A stretch of DNA of 64,000 nt from Mortierella sp. BCC40632 (lineage: Eukaryota; Mortierellomycota; Mortierellomycetes; Mortierellales; Mortierellaceae). Where the stretch lies: positions 186,001 to 250,000 of the forward strand of contig WAEK01000025.1 of the NCBI GenBank assembly GCA_011634665.1, written 5' to 3'. Position numbers and translations under genes: made by a program. The notes under the pieces were generated by a model, which saw nothing but the letters and a program-made list of their open reading frames with translations, did not search any database and had not been told where the DNA came from. The first letter of the stretch is position 1. Each line of letters starts with the position of its first letter. Positions 1 through 10,439 of this stretch are shown here, piece after piece.

Positions 1-830
1 CCCTGGCGCCTGAAAAAAAAAATCCATATGGCGCGTACGAAAAAACAGAAAAAAAAGTGTATTCTCTGGTTTTCTTCGCCAGTTTCTCCGGATCTACCAG
101 TCCTCTACAGATAAAATTGAGTTCCCAATAATCCTTCAGTCAAACTCCAACAACTTCACTTAATAAGTCAAGCAAAAGAGCTCCTCCCTAGCGCCGTAAA
201 GGTAATGATATGCAACCTATAGAGGAAAAAAGAGAAAAAAGAGATCATTTTCGAACTTTCCCAGGTCATTTTTCAGGAACCACTGATCATATATGGATAA
301 AATTGGATTCTCCAGGATCCCTGTGTCAAATACTAAAACTTTTAATTAATGAGCGAAACAAAAAGGGGCGGTTCTGATGCTGTAGTCAAGCATTGGTGTA
401 AAATGTGAAAAATGAAAATTTACTAAAGTCTAGACTGATAGTTGACGCGTCGGAACTTGACATCTGGCTTAAAAAACTCATTTCTCAAAAATGAACACGC
501 AAATTTTATATCAAAAGATCGGTGATAATCCCCTCTTCACTTTTTGCTAATGATACTATGCAAAAAAAAAGCCATCCTGGGGCACTTCATATATGAGGAA
601 CTGTCAGATATCAGGATGTCTATCTGTATGCAGGATAGGTCACGGGAAAGTAGGGAGGGGTGGCTTGCGGTGGGTTGGGGGGGGGGGTTCTGGCGGCCTG
701 GAGTAAATTTACCGCTGATTTAAGGACTCTCCTTCTGGCGCGTGACTATTAATGACGTATGGTCAAAACAAAAGAATCATTGTCAAATATAAGACAGTTT
801 CGGCAGGTAATTCAGCGGGCGAAGGAATTC
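1..830. other. No gene seen; A/T-rich flank
   Basis: I see no convincing coding sequence here. The stretch has short A-runs, stops in all frames, and a G-run near 676-688. It lies outside the inverted-repeat arm that begins at about 831. Confidence 0.6.
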
Positions 831-934
831 TTACCCCCCCCGTAAAATTGAAAAATTACCCCCGTAAATATTTTGTGTACCCCCATTAAACACCCCGTAT
901 CCGGAATATTCACCCCTCCCCACCCGTGAATTTT

Positions 935-1058
935 TTTGCCTGCTTTATACAGTGAGATTTCGGCCACTAGCTCTAAGCCTAACCAAACAAACACTACAAA
1001 GAGAAGCTCTATCTTGTGTCTGCCAATCTGCCACTGTTTACACGTTCTCCCTCTAGAA
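935..1058 (-). mobile_element. 5'-truncated LINE 3'-tail insertion
   Basis: These 124 bp are nearly identical to the 3' end of the LINE at 20617-20748, including its poly(A) end (poly(T) on this strand). They are flanked by a 13-bp direct repeat, ACCCGTGAATTTT, at 922-934 and 1059-1071. The other arm of the inverted repeat lacks this insertion, so the empty site is visible in the window. Confidence 0.75.
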
Positions 1059-1073
1059 ACCCGTGAATTTTCC

Positions 1074-1398
1074 TTTTTTTTTTTTTTTTTTTTTTTTTTG
1101 CTTTATACAATGAGACCTCGGCCAATAGTCCACGACCTAGCCAAACAAACACTATCTAGAGACTAGTTTGTGCCTGCCGGTCTGCCACTGTTATTGTGGG
1201 TTAAACCTACACATCGGACACAGTCCGAAACACTAAGTCTCGATTGTAGGGGGAGGCCCACTCTCCCGCCCACGGCCCATAAAGGGGTCATCATGCACGA
1301 AAAACACATGTGCTACCTCGGGCATGAACCGAGGACCTCTAGATTGAGAGGTGGAAGCTTTACAGCTAAGCTGCTGAGGGCTCGCCCGCCCACCCGTG
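1074..1398 (-). mobile_element. tRNA-headed SINE, left copy
   Basis: This is the reverse-orientation counterpart of the SINE at 10562-10872. From its 5' end (about 1390) it has a tRNA-like head with a B-box-like GGTTCATGCCC, then a body, then a 3' tail resembling the LINE 3' end, and a long poly(A) (poly(T) at 1075-1098). The flanking CCCACCCGTGAATTTT repeats are its target-site duplication. Confidence 0.65.
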
Positions 1399-1613
1399 AA
1401 TTTTTCCTGTACCCCCCGTCAACCTTCTCCAAGATGAAATCCCTCCCCCCCGTCAACTCTCTCTCAATTGACATCTTCACCTCCCCCGTAAAATTTTTTC
1501 TCTCTCTTTTCCCTTTTCCGTCCGAGTCAGAGTGCACAATATCCCGAGCACTGCTTGCGTCTGAGAGTCTCTTCTCTCTTCTCTCTTCTCTCTCATTTTT
1601 CATCTTTCATTTT

Positions 1614-4600
1614 TCATCCTCGTGCCTTGCCTTTGCGTGATGTACTCCTCTTTCTTCTTCTCTCATAGCCTGTTTTGTACCTACGGCTGATTGGCCTTCC
1701 CTTGGTATGCGACGACACCCCATCAACAATGTCCTCCACAGGGATTCCTTTGAACAAGTCAGTCTCCTCGACAGAATCGCCATCATCTGCCTGTTTCAAC
1801 TTCGCCCCGATGTTAGAAATAGAACTACTGTCATGATCGGGGCTGCCTCTTCCATCACCTTTGGACACACCCACATTTTCGATCTCGTTGGGCTCTGTCA
1901 CTGTTGCACCATGCACCTCGTCTGAGTCTTCCGAAAGCGTTTGTACTGCTGGCTCTGTAAGATCTCCATATCGCCCTGGGCCCTCCATTGAACCAGGGCC
2001 TTGGCTCCTTCGAGTTGAAGCTTTGACGAACGGCTCGTTCTTTGTCTTGACGTCTACCCTCCGATCTTCTCGGATACTCTCGTCAAACCATCGCCTGGGT
2101 ATCATATTAATGTGGTATTCGAATCTATGGTCTACCTGCATCAACCAGAAGTAATGAGAGCACACAAACCCTTTGGTAACAAGTAGGGCACAGGTGCAAT
2201 GGTACGACTTGTTATCAAAAAGTGTGACGATTTCGGACTCTGACGATGTCTTACTTTCAACTGAACATAGTACCAGAATACCCTCTCTTTTGGATCTTCC
2301 CATGCCATGGATCAGTGTAGAGACACAATGCTTTCGGATATTCAGGTTTCCGAACTATTTAATAAAAAAAAAAAAAAAAAAAACATTTGTTGAGTTAGAA
2401 TGTTGCCAAGCAAGGAGGAAAGACATTCGACTTGGTGTAACTTACTATAGTTTTGGACCCGCGGTTTGCTCTCTCCTCCCTCTCCAAGTCTTGGTAACGC
2501 AGAGACTCATGGTAGAAGCCGAAAGAGAGTCCCATCTGGATTCTCAGCTCATTCATGGCGTACCTCGAGAGGTAACGACTGTTTACCTTCAGAACAGATT
2601 CGAATATCGTGCCGATCATGTCCTGCGATATCCCAGGTTCCTGCTTGCTTGATTTGAGTCGATAGTACTCTCCACCGACTGCGTCAGAGGGCATGAAAAG
2701 AGTTCGGTCATGGAAGTTTTGCTGTTAAGTCCAAGGCCTTTGACTAGACTATTTGTTGATTCCACCCGTTGTGTCGATTTCATCCCTGCGGCAAAAACTG
2801 AATTGATCCAAGGACCTGCCCATTTAGACCGACGTTTGAAAAGTTTGACCAGGTATGAATCAATTTCAGATATGGGCTGGAGATCCTCATCTGTAGCAAG
2901 GGATTCAGAGTCGGTATCTTCGCGACCAGCGAAATCACGGCGTATTTGCCTCCAAATGCGCCTGAAGTTCTCCTCCGTTAAGACTTCGCGCGCTTGCTTC
3001 AGTCGATTCTTGAAGGCCGGAAACCTTTCGCCAAGAGCAGGTTGTAAATGCTGACGAATCTTTTGGTTTAAATGCCATAAACAGTTCAAGACATGTGCCT
3101 TCTTGCCAAACACTTTAGAGGCTGCTGCATTCATGCCGTGGTGTCCATCCATCATCATGACTCTTGGGATAATCCCATCGTTAGCCTTAATCAGCTGTGT
3201 GAAGATCCAAGAATAATCCTCTGTTGTTTCGGTGCGTATCAAGGCGCATGCCACCAGTCGGGTCCGAAAATTCGCGTCGACAACAACCGTACAGTTGAGA
3301 GGCATTTGAAGCCGGTTTATCTTGTAGGTGGAATCGGCGACAACTACGTCAGAATAGCGCCGATATGTCCTGCGTTGATCAGGAGTCATCCAAAAAAGAT
3401 GTGTCAGAGTGTTGTCAGTAAATTGGGTTTCACAGTACCAGCCGTCGGCGCCCTTGTGTTTGCTCCTCTCTTGGTTCAACAAAGTGAGGAGTTGATTCGT
3501 CTGTGTCACGCCAACATTACGGTTCTCCTTCCTGAAGGCCTTCAGTCTGCTTTCCACCTTCGACTTGTCAAATTTATGCTTGGGATACTCGCTCTCCAGG
3601 AATCTCATTGTTGATCCGATTGGAAGTTTCGCCCCAGCGCACTTCTTAATAGTGTTGAGTACTTCGTCTGTGATCTTGTGGAACTCTCTCAACTTTGTAT
3701 TCATCTCGTGATCGTTGTGGGTGAGGTACAGAGTTGTGATATGCCATTTTGGATGTAAACATCGTGGACTGGTGATGTTGATGAAAAACGGGCAATTGCA
3801 GCGCCGCGATAGTGGTTTGTTGTGCCGGTTCGTAACATCGGGGGTTTTTTTGGATTCGTATGTCCCCTCATAATAACAAACTATCTTAGCTGCGTGATTT
3901 GGGTGGTTTATGTTAGCCCCTTGTTCGCATGAATGCTCTTCAAGTTTTGGCTTGACCAAGATTAAGCACCTACCCGAATTGTAGTCAGTTCTTTTGGCTC
4001 TGACAGTGAATCCAATGTTCTCTGCCCATATATCGATTGTTGCTCTTGCTACTAAGTAACTCTCAAACTGATATTTGGCTTTAGGTGTCCATGTTGTCGT
4101 AACACTATCGCGCACTTTGCTGTTGTCATCACTGACTGAGATTTCTGGACTGTGGCTGCAGCTGTCTTGGCTTTCATCACTCCAACCACCACTGCCTTGA
4201 CTGTCATTTTTTTGCCATTCCCGTAATATCCTTTGAAATCCCAACTGTTTTCGTATCGACCACTATCATAGTTGCAGCCACCATCAAAATTGTCGTCACC
4301 GCGCCTGTCATTGCGGTGTCTGTCGAAATAGCCATGGTACTTGCTTCTCTGGCGGCTGCTTTTATGGCCCTATTATTATCATTGCGGGGTTGTGCTGTGT
4401 TTTGGGGCAGAGCACTCTTTCAACTGAAGTAGCGCAATAATAAGAATCGTCTCTCACTCTCAGTACCCAAGAAAAACTCACCTGTCATCAAAACCCCAGT
4501 CACTTCTATTTCTCTTACTATTACGCGTGTCATGGTAGCACCTGCCTTGATACCTGCTGTCTCGTCGATTACTCTGGTAGCTGCCGCGCTGGCGATCACG

Positions 4601-5050
4601 GTCGTAATCGCTAGTGTGGTCACGGTCGTAATCGCTACTGTGGTCACGGTCGCTGTCGGAATGTCTGATCCTTTGGTGCCTGCTTCTACGTCGGCCACTC
4701 CTATCGTCATGGTGCCTGCTGAAATGCTCTTCGAAACTAGTCTCTCTATCATGGCGGTCACTACCGTGGCGATCACTATCGTGGCGGTGCTTGCTGTGGT
4801 GCTTGTACTCCTGGTCCTCATCGCTATGGCTATCGCTCCTTTTACCATGGTGCCTGCTGAAATGCCCTTCGAAACTAGTCTCTCTATCATGGCGGTCACT
4901 ACTGTGGCGATCACTATCGTGGCGGTGCTTGCTGTGGTGCTTGTACTCCTGGTCCTCATCGCTATGGCTATCGCTCCTTTTACCATGGTGCCTGCTGAAA
5001 TGCTCTTCGAAACTAGTCTCTCTGTTGCGGCGATGACTGTTGTGGCGCAT
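1614..5050 (-). pseudogene. Mutator-like (MULE) transposase, multi-exon, frameshifted
   Basis: This gene would cut and paste the surrounding element. Reading from 5050 down: an Arg/Ser/His/Asp-rich N-terminal exon (5050-4478); an intron with donor GTGAGT; a FAR1-like region with the MULE DDE core. In the core I see VVADSTYK (first Asp, near 3340), VMMMDGHHG (second Asp, near 3155), a CLWH zinc pair, and QRVEST (third acidic residue, near 2757). After an intron at about 2352-2449 (poly-T, then TAG) comes a SWIM zinc finger of C-x-C...C-x-H form (near 2170-2220) and a basic tail ending at 1614. The total would be about 1,050 residues, normal for MULEs. The frame breaks in an A-run near 4206-4212 and again near 2690. 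The ULP1 gene upstream on the same strand fits MULEs that carry this protease. Confidence 0.8.
4600..5030 (-). repeat. 138-bp coding tandem repeat, about 2.5 units
   Basis: Inside the first exon of the MULE gene, a 46-codon unit starting RETSFEEHFSRHH repeats twice almost perfectly and a third time in part. It then fades into Asp-Arg/Ser-rich sequence. The charge pattern resembles SR/RD-type disordered regions; a nucleic-acid-binding role is only inference. Confidence 0.8.
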
Positions 5051-5267
5051 GTCGTCTTTCTTAAGATTGCTCTCATTACTATTTTTAAGCCCCCTCCTCG
5101 TCCACTTTGCAGGCTACGCTCGGACTCCCCTCATCCAAATCGCGGGCTGCACTCAAGCAACAATTTCCTTGGCTCTTGTATTCTATCTTAAAGTCAGGTT
5201 TTTTAAACTGATAAAAACTAGAGCTCAGTCACCAAGCTTCTCCAATATTCAAGAGTCCTTTGTTTGA

Positions 5268-6119
5268 TCAGCTTACCTTATAAAAGTTTGTTAGGGCTCC
5301 TAAGTATCGTGCTCGGGTAAGGGATACTTGTTCTCTCGTGTCGAGTTTCCACTCAAAAGGAGGATACTCTTCGTAGGCCCACCATGCATCAGTTTCGATT
5401 GCGCCGAGGGCATAGATCCCACATGACCCCTCATCTATTTGTTGTTGAACTGAGAGTTCGCCGATGGGTCTATCCCAGCTCTGCATCTCCTTCTCTCCGA
5501 GACACTGTTCCAGCCACATCCGGACAGCGTTCAATGGCTGTTCTGGTGCTTTCCTTCTCAAGGAATCTCCATACAAAATCTCACGGATTTCAAAGTTTAC
5601 GGTGATAACACCCCAGTGGTCTACTAGATGCAGCATAATGTATGCTCTCTTGATCCGTCCCGAAGTGACTTTCCCTTTCCCCCAGACCTCGTCGCCACCA
5701 GCACTTGGATTCTCCCAACAAAACAAAACATGCCTTGGTACAAAAAGACAATCCGAACATGCCTTCCCTAGACGCTCAAATATGCTGTCTATTACCGCAT
5801 CGTCTAGCCATTGAGTGCCAGATAACGTGAGGACGTTCCCCAGTAATATGCCTCCAAAGTCTTCCCTCCATGACCACTCAGTTAACTTTTTTCTAAACAA
5901 CCCCACGAGACTTGGGTTGGTCTTTTTCACCTCTTCGTCTAGCCATTTAAGCATACCTTCCAAACCCTCGATCACCTCCACACCATTGATCACTTGCGAC
6001 AGCAGTATGAATGTTGAATAGGTGAATCCAAAACGCCCGATGGTCGTCCAGCAAGAGTCTTTACCCAGATCATCCATCCGTTTTAGAATCGACTCAAAAT
6101 CACCCCTCCTCGGGATCAA
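5268..6119 (-). CDS. ULP1-like (C48) cysteine protease of the MULE
   Basis: This 283-residue protein carries the ULP1/SENP fold signature. LSGTQWLDDAVID lies near residue 100, then HLVDHWGVITVNF with the catalytic His, a following Asp in YGDS, and finally QQQIDEGSCGIYAL with the oxyanion Gln and nucleophile Cys. ULP1 enzymes cleave SUMO-like conjugates. Several DNA transposon groups carry such a gene, and its role in transposition is unknown. It lies about 220 bp upstream of the MULE transposase on the same strand. The start is uncertain: similar coding potential continues to about 6298 in another frame, so a 5' exon or a frameshift is likely. Confidence 0.8.
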   Translation of the reverse strand: MIPRRGDFESILKRMDDLGKDSCWTTIGRFGFTYSTFILLSQVINGVEVIEGLEGMLKWLDEEVKKTNPSLVGLFRKKLTEWSWREDFGGILLGNVLTLSGTQWLDDAVIDSIFERLGKACSDCLFVPRHVLFCWENPSAGGDEVWGKGKVTSGRIKRAYIMLHLVDHWGVITVNFEIREILYGDSLRRKAPEQPLNAVRMWLEQCLGEKEMQSWDRPIGELSVQQQIDEGSCGIYALGAIETDAWWAYEEYPPFEWKLDTREQVSLTRARYLGALTNFYKVS

Positions 6120-6426
6120 GGGAAGTTGATGGATGTCTGAGGGTGGGCAAAAAGAGAGGCTGGTCGGGCTTTAACTACGTGTATGGCCGACAGCGAGCCA
6201 TACTTCGGGAAAAGGTTTTTCGATTTCAAGAGCTCTTGGGCGGATCTTTGATCGCACCACTTTCTACCAAGCTGAAAGGTGGAGTTGGATTGATGCATTG
6301 GAGGAGTTCCATAGGCGTCTCGGAGTCAGCAGTGTTGGTGAGAGAGTAAAGGAATAAAAGTGAGGTCTTAAGCCGACCTTTTATTTAGGTGCAGTTAGTG
6401 ATAACTATGCTGGAAACAGTGAATAG

Positions 6427-6556
6427 GTAAAACAAAGTGGAAAAGTAAGACAAAGTGGAAAGTATGACAAAGTGGAAAGTATGACAAAGTGGAAAGAATG
6501 ATAAAGTGGAAAGAATGACAAAGTGGAAAGTATGTCAGCGTGGGAAAGTATGACAG
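6427..6556. repeat. 16-17-bp tandem repeat (AAAGTGGAAAGTATGAC)
   Basis: About eight imperfect copies of a unit reading AAAGTGGAAAGTATGAC, ending in a short C-run and A-run. Apparent ORFs across it are low complexity and are not called. Confidence 0.8.
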
Positions 6557-6744
6557 CGTTCCCCCCCCCAAAAAAAATGATGGGGATTCTATGATATTTC
6601 CCATGCCTACTTTTTACAAGTTCACCCATTTCCTTCCTTCCCCAGTCCCTTTCCCACTTCACTTTTCGCTTTCTAGATTATCTCCCAGTTCTCTGCCACC
6701 TTTCCGACATCTTTCTCCAGCCTCTTTTCAGCCTTTCTTCAAAC

Positions 6745-6820
6745 TTCTCTTCAGTCCTGTCAAGTCCATTTCAGTCCTGTCGACTCCATTTCAGTCCTGT
6801 CGACTCCATTTCAGTCTTTA
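6745..6820. repeat. 21-bp tandem repeat, about 3 copies
   Basis: The unit TTTCAGTCCTGTCGACTCCA is repeated about three times. No gene is visible around it between about 6350 and 7180 beyond weak ORFs. Confidence 0.7.
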
Positions 6821-7180
6821 TTTCTGTTTTATTTCCTTTTTGTCAATTGTTCATCTATCAACTATCTCCGTTGCACACTTTACACCTTAAAATATGACAA
6901 AAACTCGGTCCATTGGCAGGCAATTCATTCCCCGAAAGTGTTCTTACAAAACACTGCTGTCAAGGCTATCTAGGAACTGATCTAGGGCTACTCGACAAGA
7001 CAAAAAGAGAGCACATTGCGCGAACACACACCGACACTGCTGTGAAAACGCGATGTCCACGGTCAGGAGCAATCAAAATTTTCGAAAGAAACCCCTTGAA
7101 AGAGATGAAGTACGAGTGCTTTTTGTGGAAAAATATATCTTTCGTCCCAGTCTTTTCGCGACCATTACAAGGTTAAGTGC

Positions 7181-7519
7181 ATGGACACGGGTGCCCCGGT
7201 TACAAACCAGAACATCGAGGTAACTAATCTACCAGGGCCTGGTGTACATTATGAAGGTTTCGATTTCAACTACGGTAATGCTGTCATTCCAATCATGGAC
7301 ACCCAATTTGTGGAGCTATGCTGTCTGTCCCTATTCAGATTAATCTCAACGGGACCGAGAAGGCAGGGATATTGCCCACATGAAGTCAATGAAAGGATTG
7401 AGCGTTTGGAAAGACGGTTGCAGGAGATGGACACTCTACACTCTCACTACCGTTTATGGATGAAGAGAACCACGAAGCGTTTGGGAAATATTGAACAAAA
7501 AGATAAAAGAAATAAATAA
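7181..7519 (+). CDS. Hypothetical protein with C-terminal coiled coil
   Basis: A 112-residue ORF starting at an ATG at 7181. The C-terminal half (from about residue 68) is rich in Glu, Arg and Leu with a heptad-like pattern (ERIERLERRLQEMD), suggesting a short coiled coil. I recognise no family. It lies inside the inverted-repeat-bounded region, downstream of the ULP1 gene and on the opposite strand. It could be a fragment of a larger spliced gene or a chance ORF. Confidence 0.3.
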   Translation: MDTGAPVTNQNIEVTNLPGPGVHYEGFDFNYGNAVIPIMDTQFVELCCLSLFRLISTGPRRQGYCPHEVNERIERLERRLQEMDTLHSHYRLWMKRTTKRLGNIEQKDKRNK

Positions 7520-7619
7520 TATTGTTTCTTTTTGTTCTTCATTTGGTCTATTAAAGCAGCTCCATGGTTAACAATGGCCCATGTGGGGCTTTTCAAAGAT
7601 CAGGGCGAGAGCTAGCAGT

Positions 7620-8060
7620 TGATAGCTTTTTTTTTTTTGTTAACGAGGGCCCCACGTGGGCATGCAGAATTTATGGAATACCAGGGCTACTGCCCCGTTG
7701 TCACTTGGGCCACAACAGGATCTAGTCCTGCAAATAAACACTAAATAGTTCTACCTAATGTCCAGATACTCTGTTCGCCATCACCCACGTCGCATGAGTG
7801 GTCGTATTGCCAGCTCCCTACGTGGCCTGTTGCGCTCATTCGTCGTCTTTTAGCCGAGATCCATCGCTAACACCTTTTTCCAACTTCCCAGCCGCTCCAT
7901 CACATCCAGCTTTTTCTTCCACAGGAATCTACTGCCCCGTTTTCATTTTTTTTTGTTAATGAGGGCCCCACGTGGGCATGCAGAGTTTATGGAATACCGG
8001 GGCTACTGCCCCGTATCTACTGCCCCGTTTTCACTTGGACCACAACAGGATGTAGGAGAG
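7620..8060. repeat. Direct repeat, about 110 bp, two copies
   Basis: A poly(T)-led block containing GAGGGCCCCACGTGGGCATG and CTACTGCCCCGT occurs at about 7626-7727 and again at about 7945-8052. The CCACGTGG core is palindromic. The T-run start suggests two insertions of the same short repeat family. No gene is seen from 7520 to 8590. Confidence 0.65.
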
Positions 8061-8194
8061 GGTGGAGTTCGGTGACTGCTGGGGGTACGAATGAGATGCG
8101 CTCGACCTTTCAAAAGTGAAAGAAATAGGGTATCTTATAGGTATCCTATACGAGCGCCAACTAGCCACAATGCTATGGGCGCGATGATGAAAAG

Positions 8195-8315
8195 AAAGCT
8201 GGAAGGTTTCCTTACACAAAGGTCACTTTATTGTCATACAGAGGGATGGGTATATAGAGTACTGCAAAGAGGTCGAAGGTCCTACCTGGAAGGTTTCCTT
8301 ACACAAAGGTAAGGA
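8195..8315. repeat. Short direct repeat around a spacer
   Basis: CTGGAAGGTTTCCTTACACA occurs at about 8201 and again at about 8286. The spacer is about 60 bp. Cause unknown. Confidence 0.6.
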
Positions 8316-8589
8316 ACTCTCCAGGCAGGCGTGTCTACTATTTATATAGCATCACCCCAAGGGTGACTTTTTTTATAACAAACCCCAAGGGTGACGTGCT
8401 CCGGCAGGGGGGTTGATGGGTACTGCTCCCGCCGTAGGCGGAGCAGTAGCTGCAGGAGAGCCAAGCAGGGTTGCTTGTCCTATAGGACGCCTGGATAGAT
8501 TACCTCTATTCAGGACAAAAGTAAGTGGTGGCATGTTTTTTTTTTTGGTTACACCGAGATAAGTCGCCTGTTCTCGCAGGTTCGAGTCC

Positions 8590-9241
8590 TTTTTTTATTA
8601 CTGACTATTCTTCTTTTATTACTCTAGAAGTATCGCCATCGGATGGATGGTGCGGTGGCTGCCAACGGCACCACATAGCGCGTACCTGGAGTAGCTACCA
8701 GCATCCAACTCGGTGTCGCAGGAATGTTCCATCATTCATTCCAGTGATGTTGGTCGGGTCAGGAGGGACAGGAGTAGAAGCCGAATTGGAGGGCATGCTA
8801 GGCAGGGAGGAGGAAAATGAGAGAACAGCACATGCGGTACGGAGTGGTTGGACTCACAGGTGAGTTCAGGACGAGCCAGACGTGCGCAGAGTACTTTGGA
8901 CAACTGAGGAAGGCACGGTCGCGTCGTATTATTGATGGCAAGGAGAAGATGGTTCAGGTGCATGGAGCAATGGAGTGTACCAACAGCCAGTGCAAGTCAG
9001 TCCGGCGAGGACATACGATCAAGTCCCGGGATGTGAATGCAGCTGTTTGTATTGCGATAGCAGGAGGGTCGAATCTACTTTCGGCAGAGAGGAGGACGTT
9101 AGAGCCATTTGTCAGGACTGTGCGTCCCACCAAACTTACCTGTTCATATTCACAGGAGATAATTGAACATTCCATGCCTCCAACATCTGTTAGAGATGCA
9201 ATGGGGGCTCCCTGCGGTACGCAGGGCAGACTAGGCTAGTT
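8590..9241 (+). pseudogene. Fanzor (eukaryotic TnpB) 3' exon, orphan copy C
   Basis: This is a diverged copy of the last exon of Fanzor copies A and B, with the end of the preceding intron (TTACTCTAG at about 8631). It encodes the C-terminal zinc ribbon and the RuvC-III motif: TSQTCAEYF (one Cys of the first pair is Tyr here), then MECTNSQC, then RDVNAAVCIAIAG, ending GTQGRLG. The frame shifts near 8800-8815, so the exon is not intact. Nothing of the rest of the gene is present. Despite its divergence it stops at the same base as copies A and B, just past the stop codon. Confidence 0.75.
9210..9241 (+). ncRNA. Conserved terminal hairpin of Fanzor copy C (putative omega-RNA 3' end)
   Basis: A perfect 7-bp stem with GTA loop, CCCTGCGGTACGCAGGG, at 9210-9226 is followed by a short inverted repeat, ACTAGGCTAGT, that contains the stop codon. 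Homology with the other two copies stops at 9241. The RNA role is inferred from TnpB and Fanzor elements, where the guide RNA scaffold overlaps the 3' end of the nuclease gene. Confidence 0.5.
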
Positions 9242-10439
9242 GTTAGGAGTGATCCTGACAAGACAATCCCTGTGGTATCGGGAAAGGTGTGATCAGTCGC
9301 TTTGTTCCAGTATCTCTCGCCGCAAATATCGTTTTTCTATTAATCCAGAGGCGCAATAGTCAACCGTACACTCGAAGGCTAGCGATCTTGCTCTCCCCTT
9401 GACTTTTGGCATTGGAGAACAGGGGTAGTGCGGTGTAGAGGATAAGAAGTCCCTGGTCTCGGATACTTGGCCGCTTCAAGACCCATGTCAGACAGATCCT
9501 CTCCTCAGCAACGAGGAGATCAAAAGAGCAGTGAAGGTTGCGGTATGATAGACAAGCACCGGGGAAATGACTCTTACTGCTTGGCAGGCAAGTGATTAAA
9601 CCATCTGCGAAAGGGGATCGCCATAATGGCGGGAAATGAGGGAGGACATAACGACCGAGACGCGTATCACTGTCTCAAAGGAAAGAGAAAGAAAGGAACA
9701 AGGTAGCACAAAAGACTCGTAAATCACACCCGAGGGCGCTGTCGAGAGGACCTGCTCCAGACGGTAAGTATTCAACTAACTGGTCAAGAAAAGAAAAGGG
9801 AAAACAAAACTTTCTTTATTGAGATGGCTGGAAGGGGTGCTTTTTAAGGCACCAGAAAAGGTCCCAAACGGCCGGAAGATCGCCTGGTTGCATTTACTAC
9901 ACCACAGTAGGGTTGAGAAAGGAAGATGAGTGAAGGTGTTCGGTCGAAGGACAAATTGGGAAAGCAGAAAAGATGAACAGGCTTCCTCAGCTTGCTCTTT
10001 TATTCTCGCATCACAGTTTGGCAACATCGGACATAAACCAAGAGGAGGGGGACGAGGAAGGAGAGGAACGAAGGTTGGGGGTGAGAATGACACAAAGAGG
10101 GTGGCGATTAAGCGACGACGAGGCGACGACGAGGGTGGCAAAGAAAGGACACTGGGAGAGTAGAGGTTTGGTTTGATAAATGTTGACAGGGGGAGTCATG
10201 GACAATTGACGTTGACAGGAGGTTCAGCATTTCAGATAAGGGGAGCCAACCTGCCTAGAAACGAATTACTTTAGTGTTGTTGACATGCTACAGACGTAAG
10301 GGAAGAGAGGAACTCGCAACAACTTAGTTGTTTTATTCCGCTACTCTGTCGCTAGATCTGGTTTAAAAAAGTTCGTGAGAAAACCCATAAAAAAAAGAGA
10401 GAGAACCAAAACATACCAGAATAGTAGCTGGCAGTGCCT
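9242..10439. other. No recognisable gene
   Basis: Several ORFs of 60-120 codons occur on both strands, but none shows a known motif or splice structure. The bases just after 9241 would be the guide-equivalent flank of Fanzor copy C. Confidence 0.5.

Larger units (their letters stand above)
831..1500. repeat. Left arm of long inverted repeat (candidate MULE TIR)
   Basis: This arm matches 10440-10980 in reverse orientation. Without later insertions it is about 230 bp and built from spaced copies of a CCCCCGTAAA-like motif (for example near 833, 856, 1410, 1450 and 1482). The outer end is next to GAATTC at both ends of the region. The arm is interrupted by a SINE (about 1074-1390), and the SINE's target duplication is in turn interrupted by a LINE tail (935-1058). 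It ends about 110 bp from the stop codon of the Mutator-like transposase gene. Long terminal inverted repeats are usual for Mutator-like elements, so I infer these are its ends. I could not define a clean 9-bp target duplication. Confidence 0.55.

Noticed and set aside
821..830. GAATTC at both outer ends (820s and 10980-10985) as a target-site duplication
   Set aside because: It is a palindrome and may belong to the inverted ends themselves, so it cannot be taken as a duplication.
4532..5191. 219-codon plus-strand ORF rich in Val/Ala/Ile that looks like a membrane protein
   Set aside because: Antisense shadow of the repetitive His/Ser/Arg-rich MULE exon, whose splice donor and continuity favour the minus strand.
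8549..8595. tRNA-like stretch with a perfect B box (GGTTCGAGTCC) before Fanzor fragment C
   Set aside because: The T-stem has no 3' partner (a T-run follows) and no D-arm or acceptor pairing is seen, so it is not called as a tRNA or an omega-RNA promoter.
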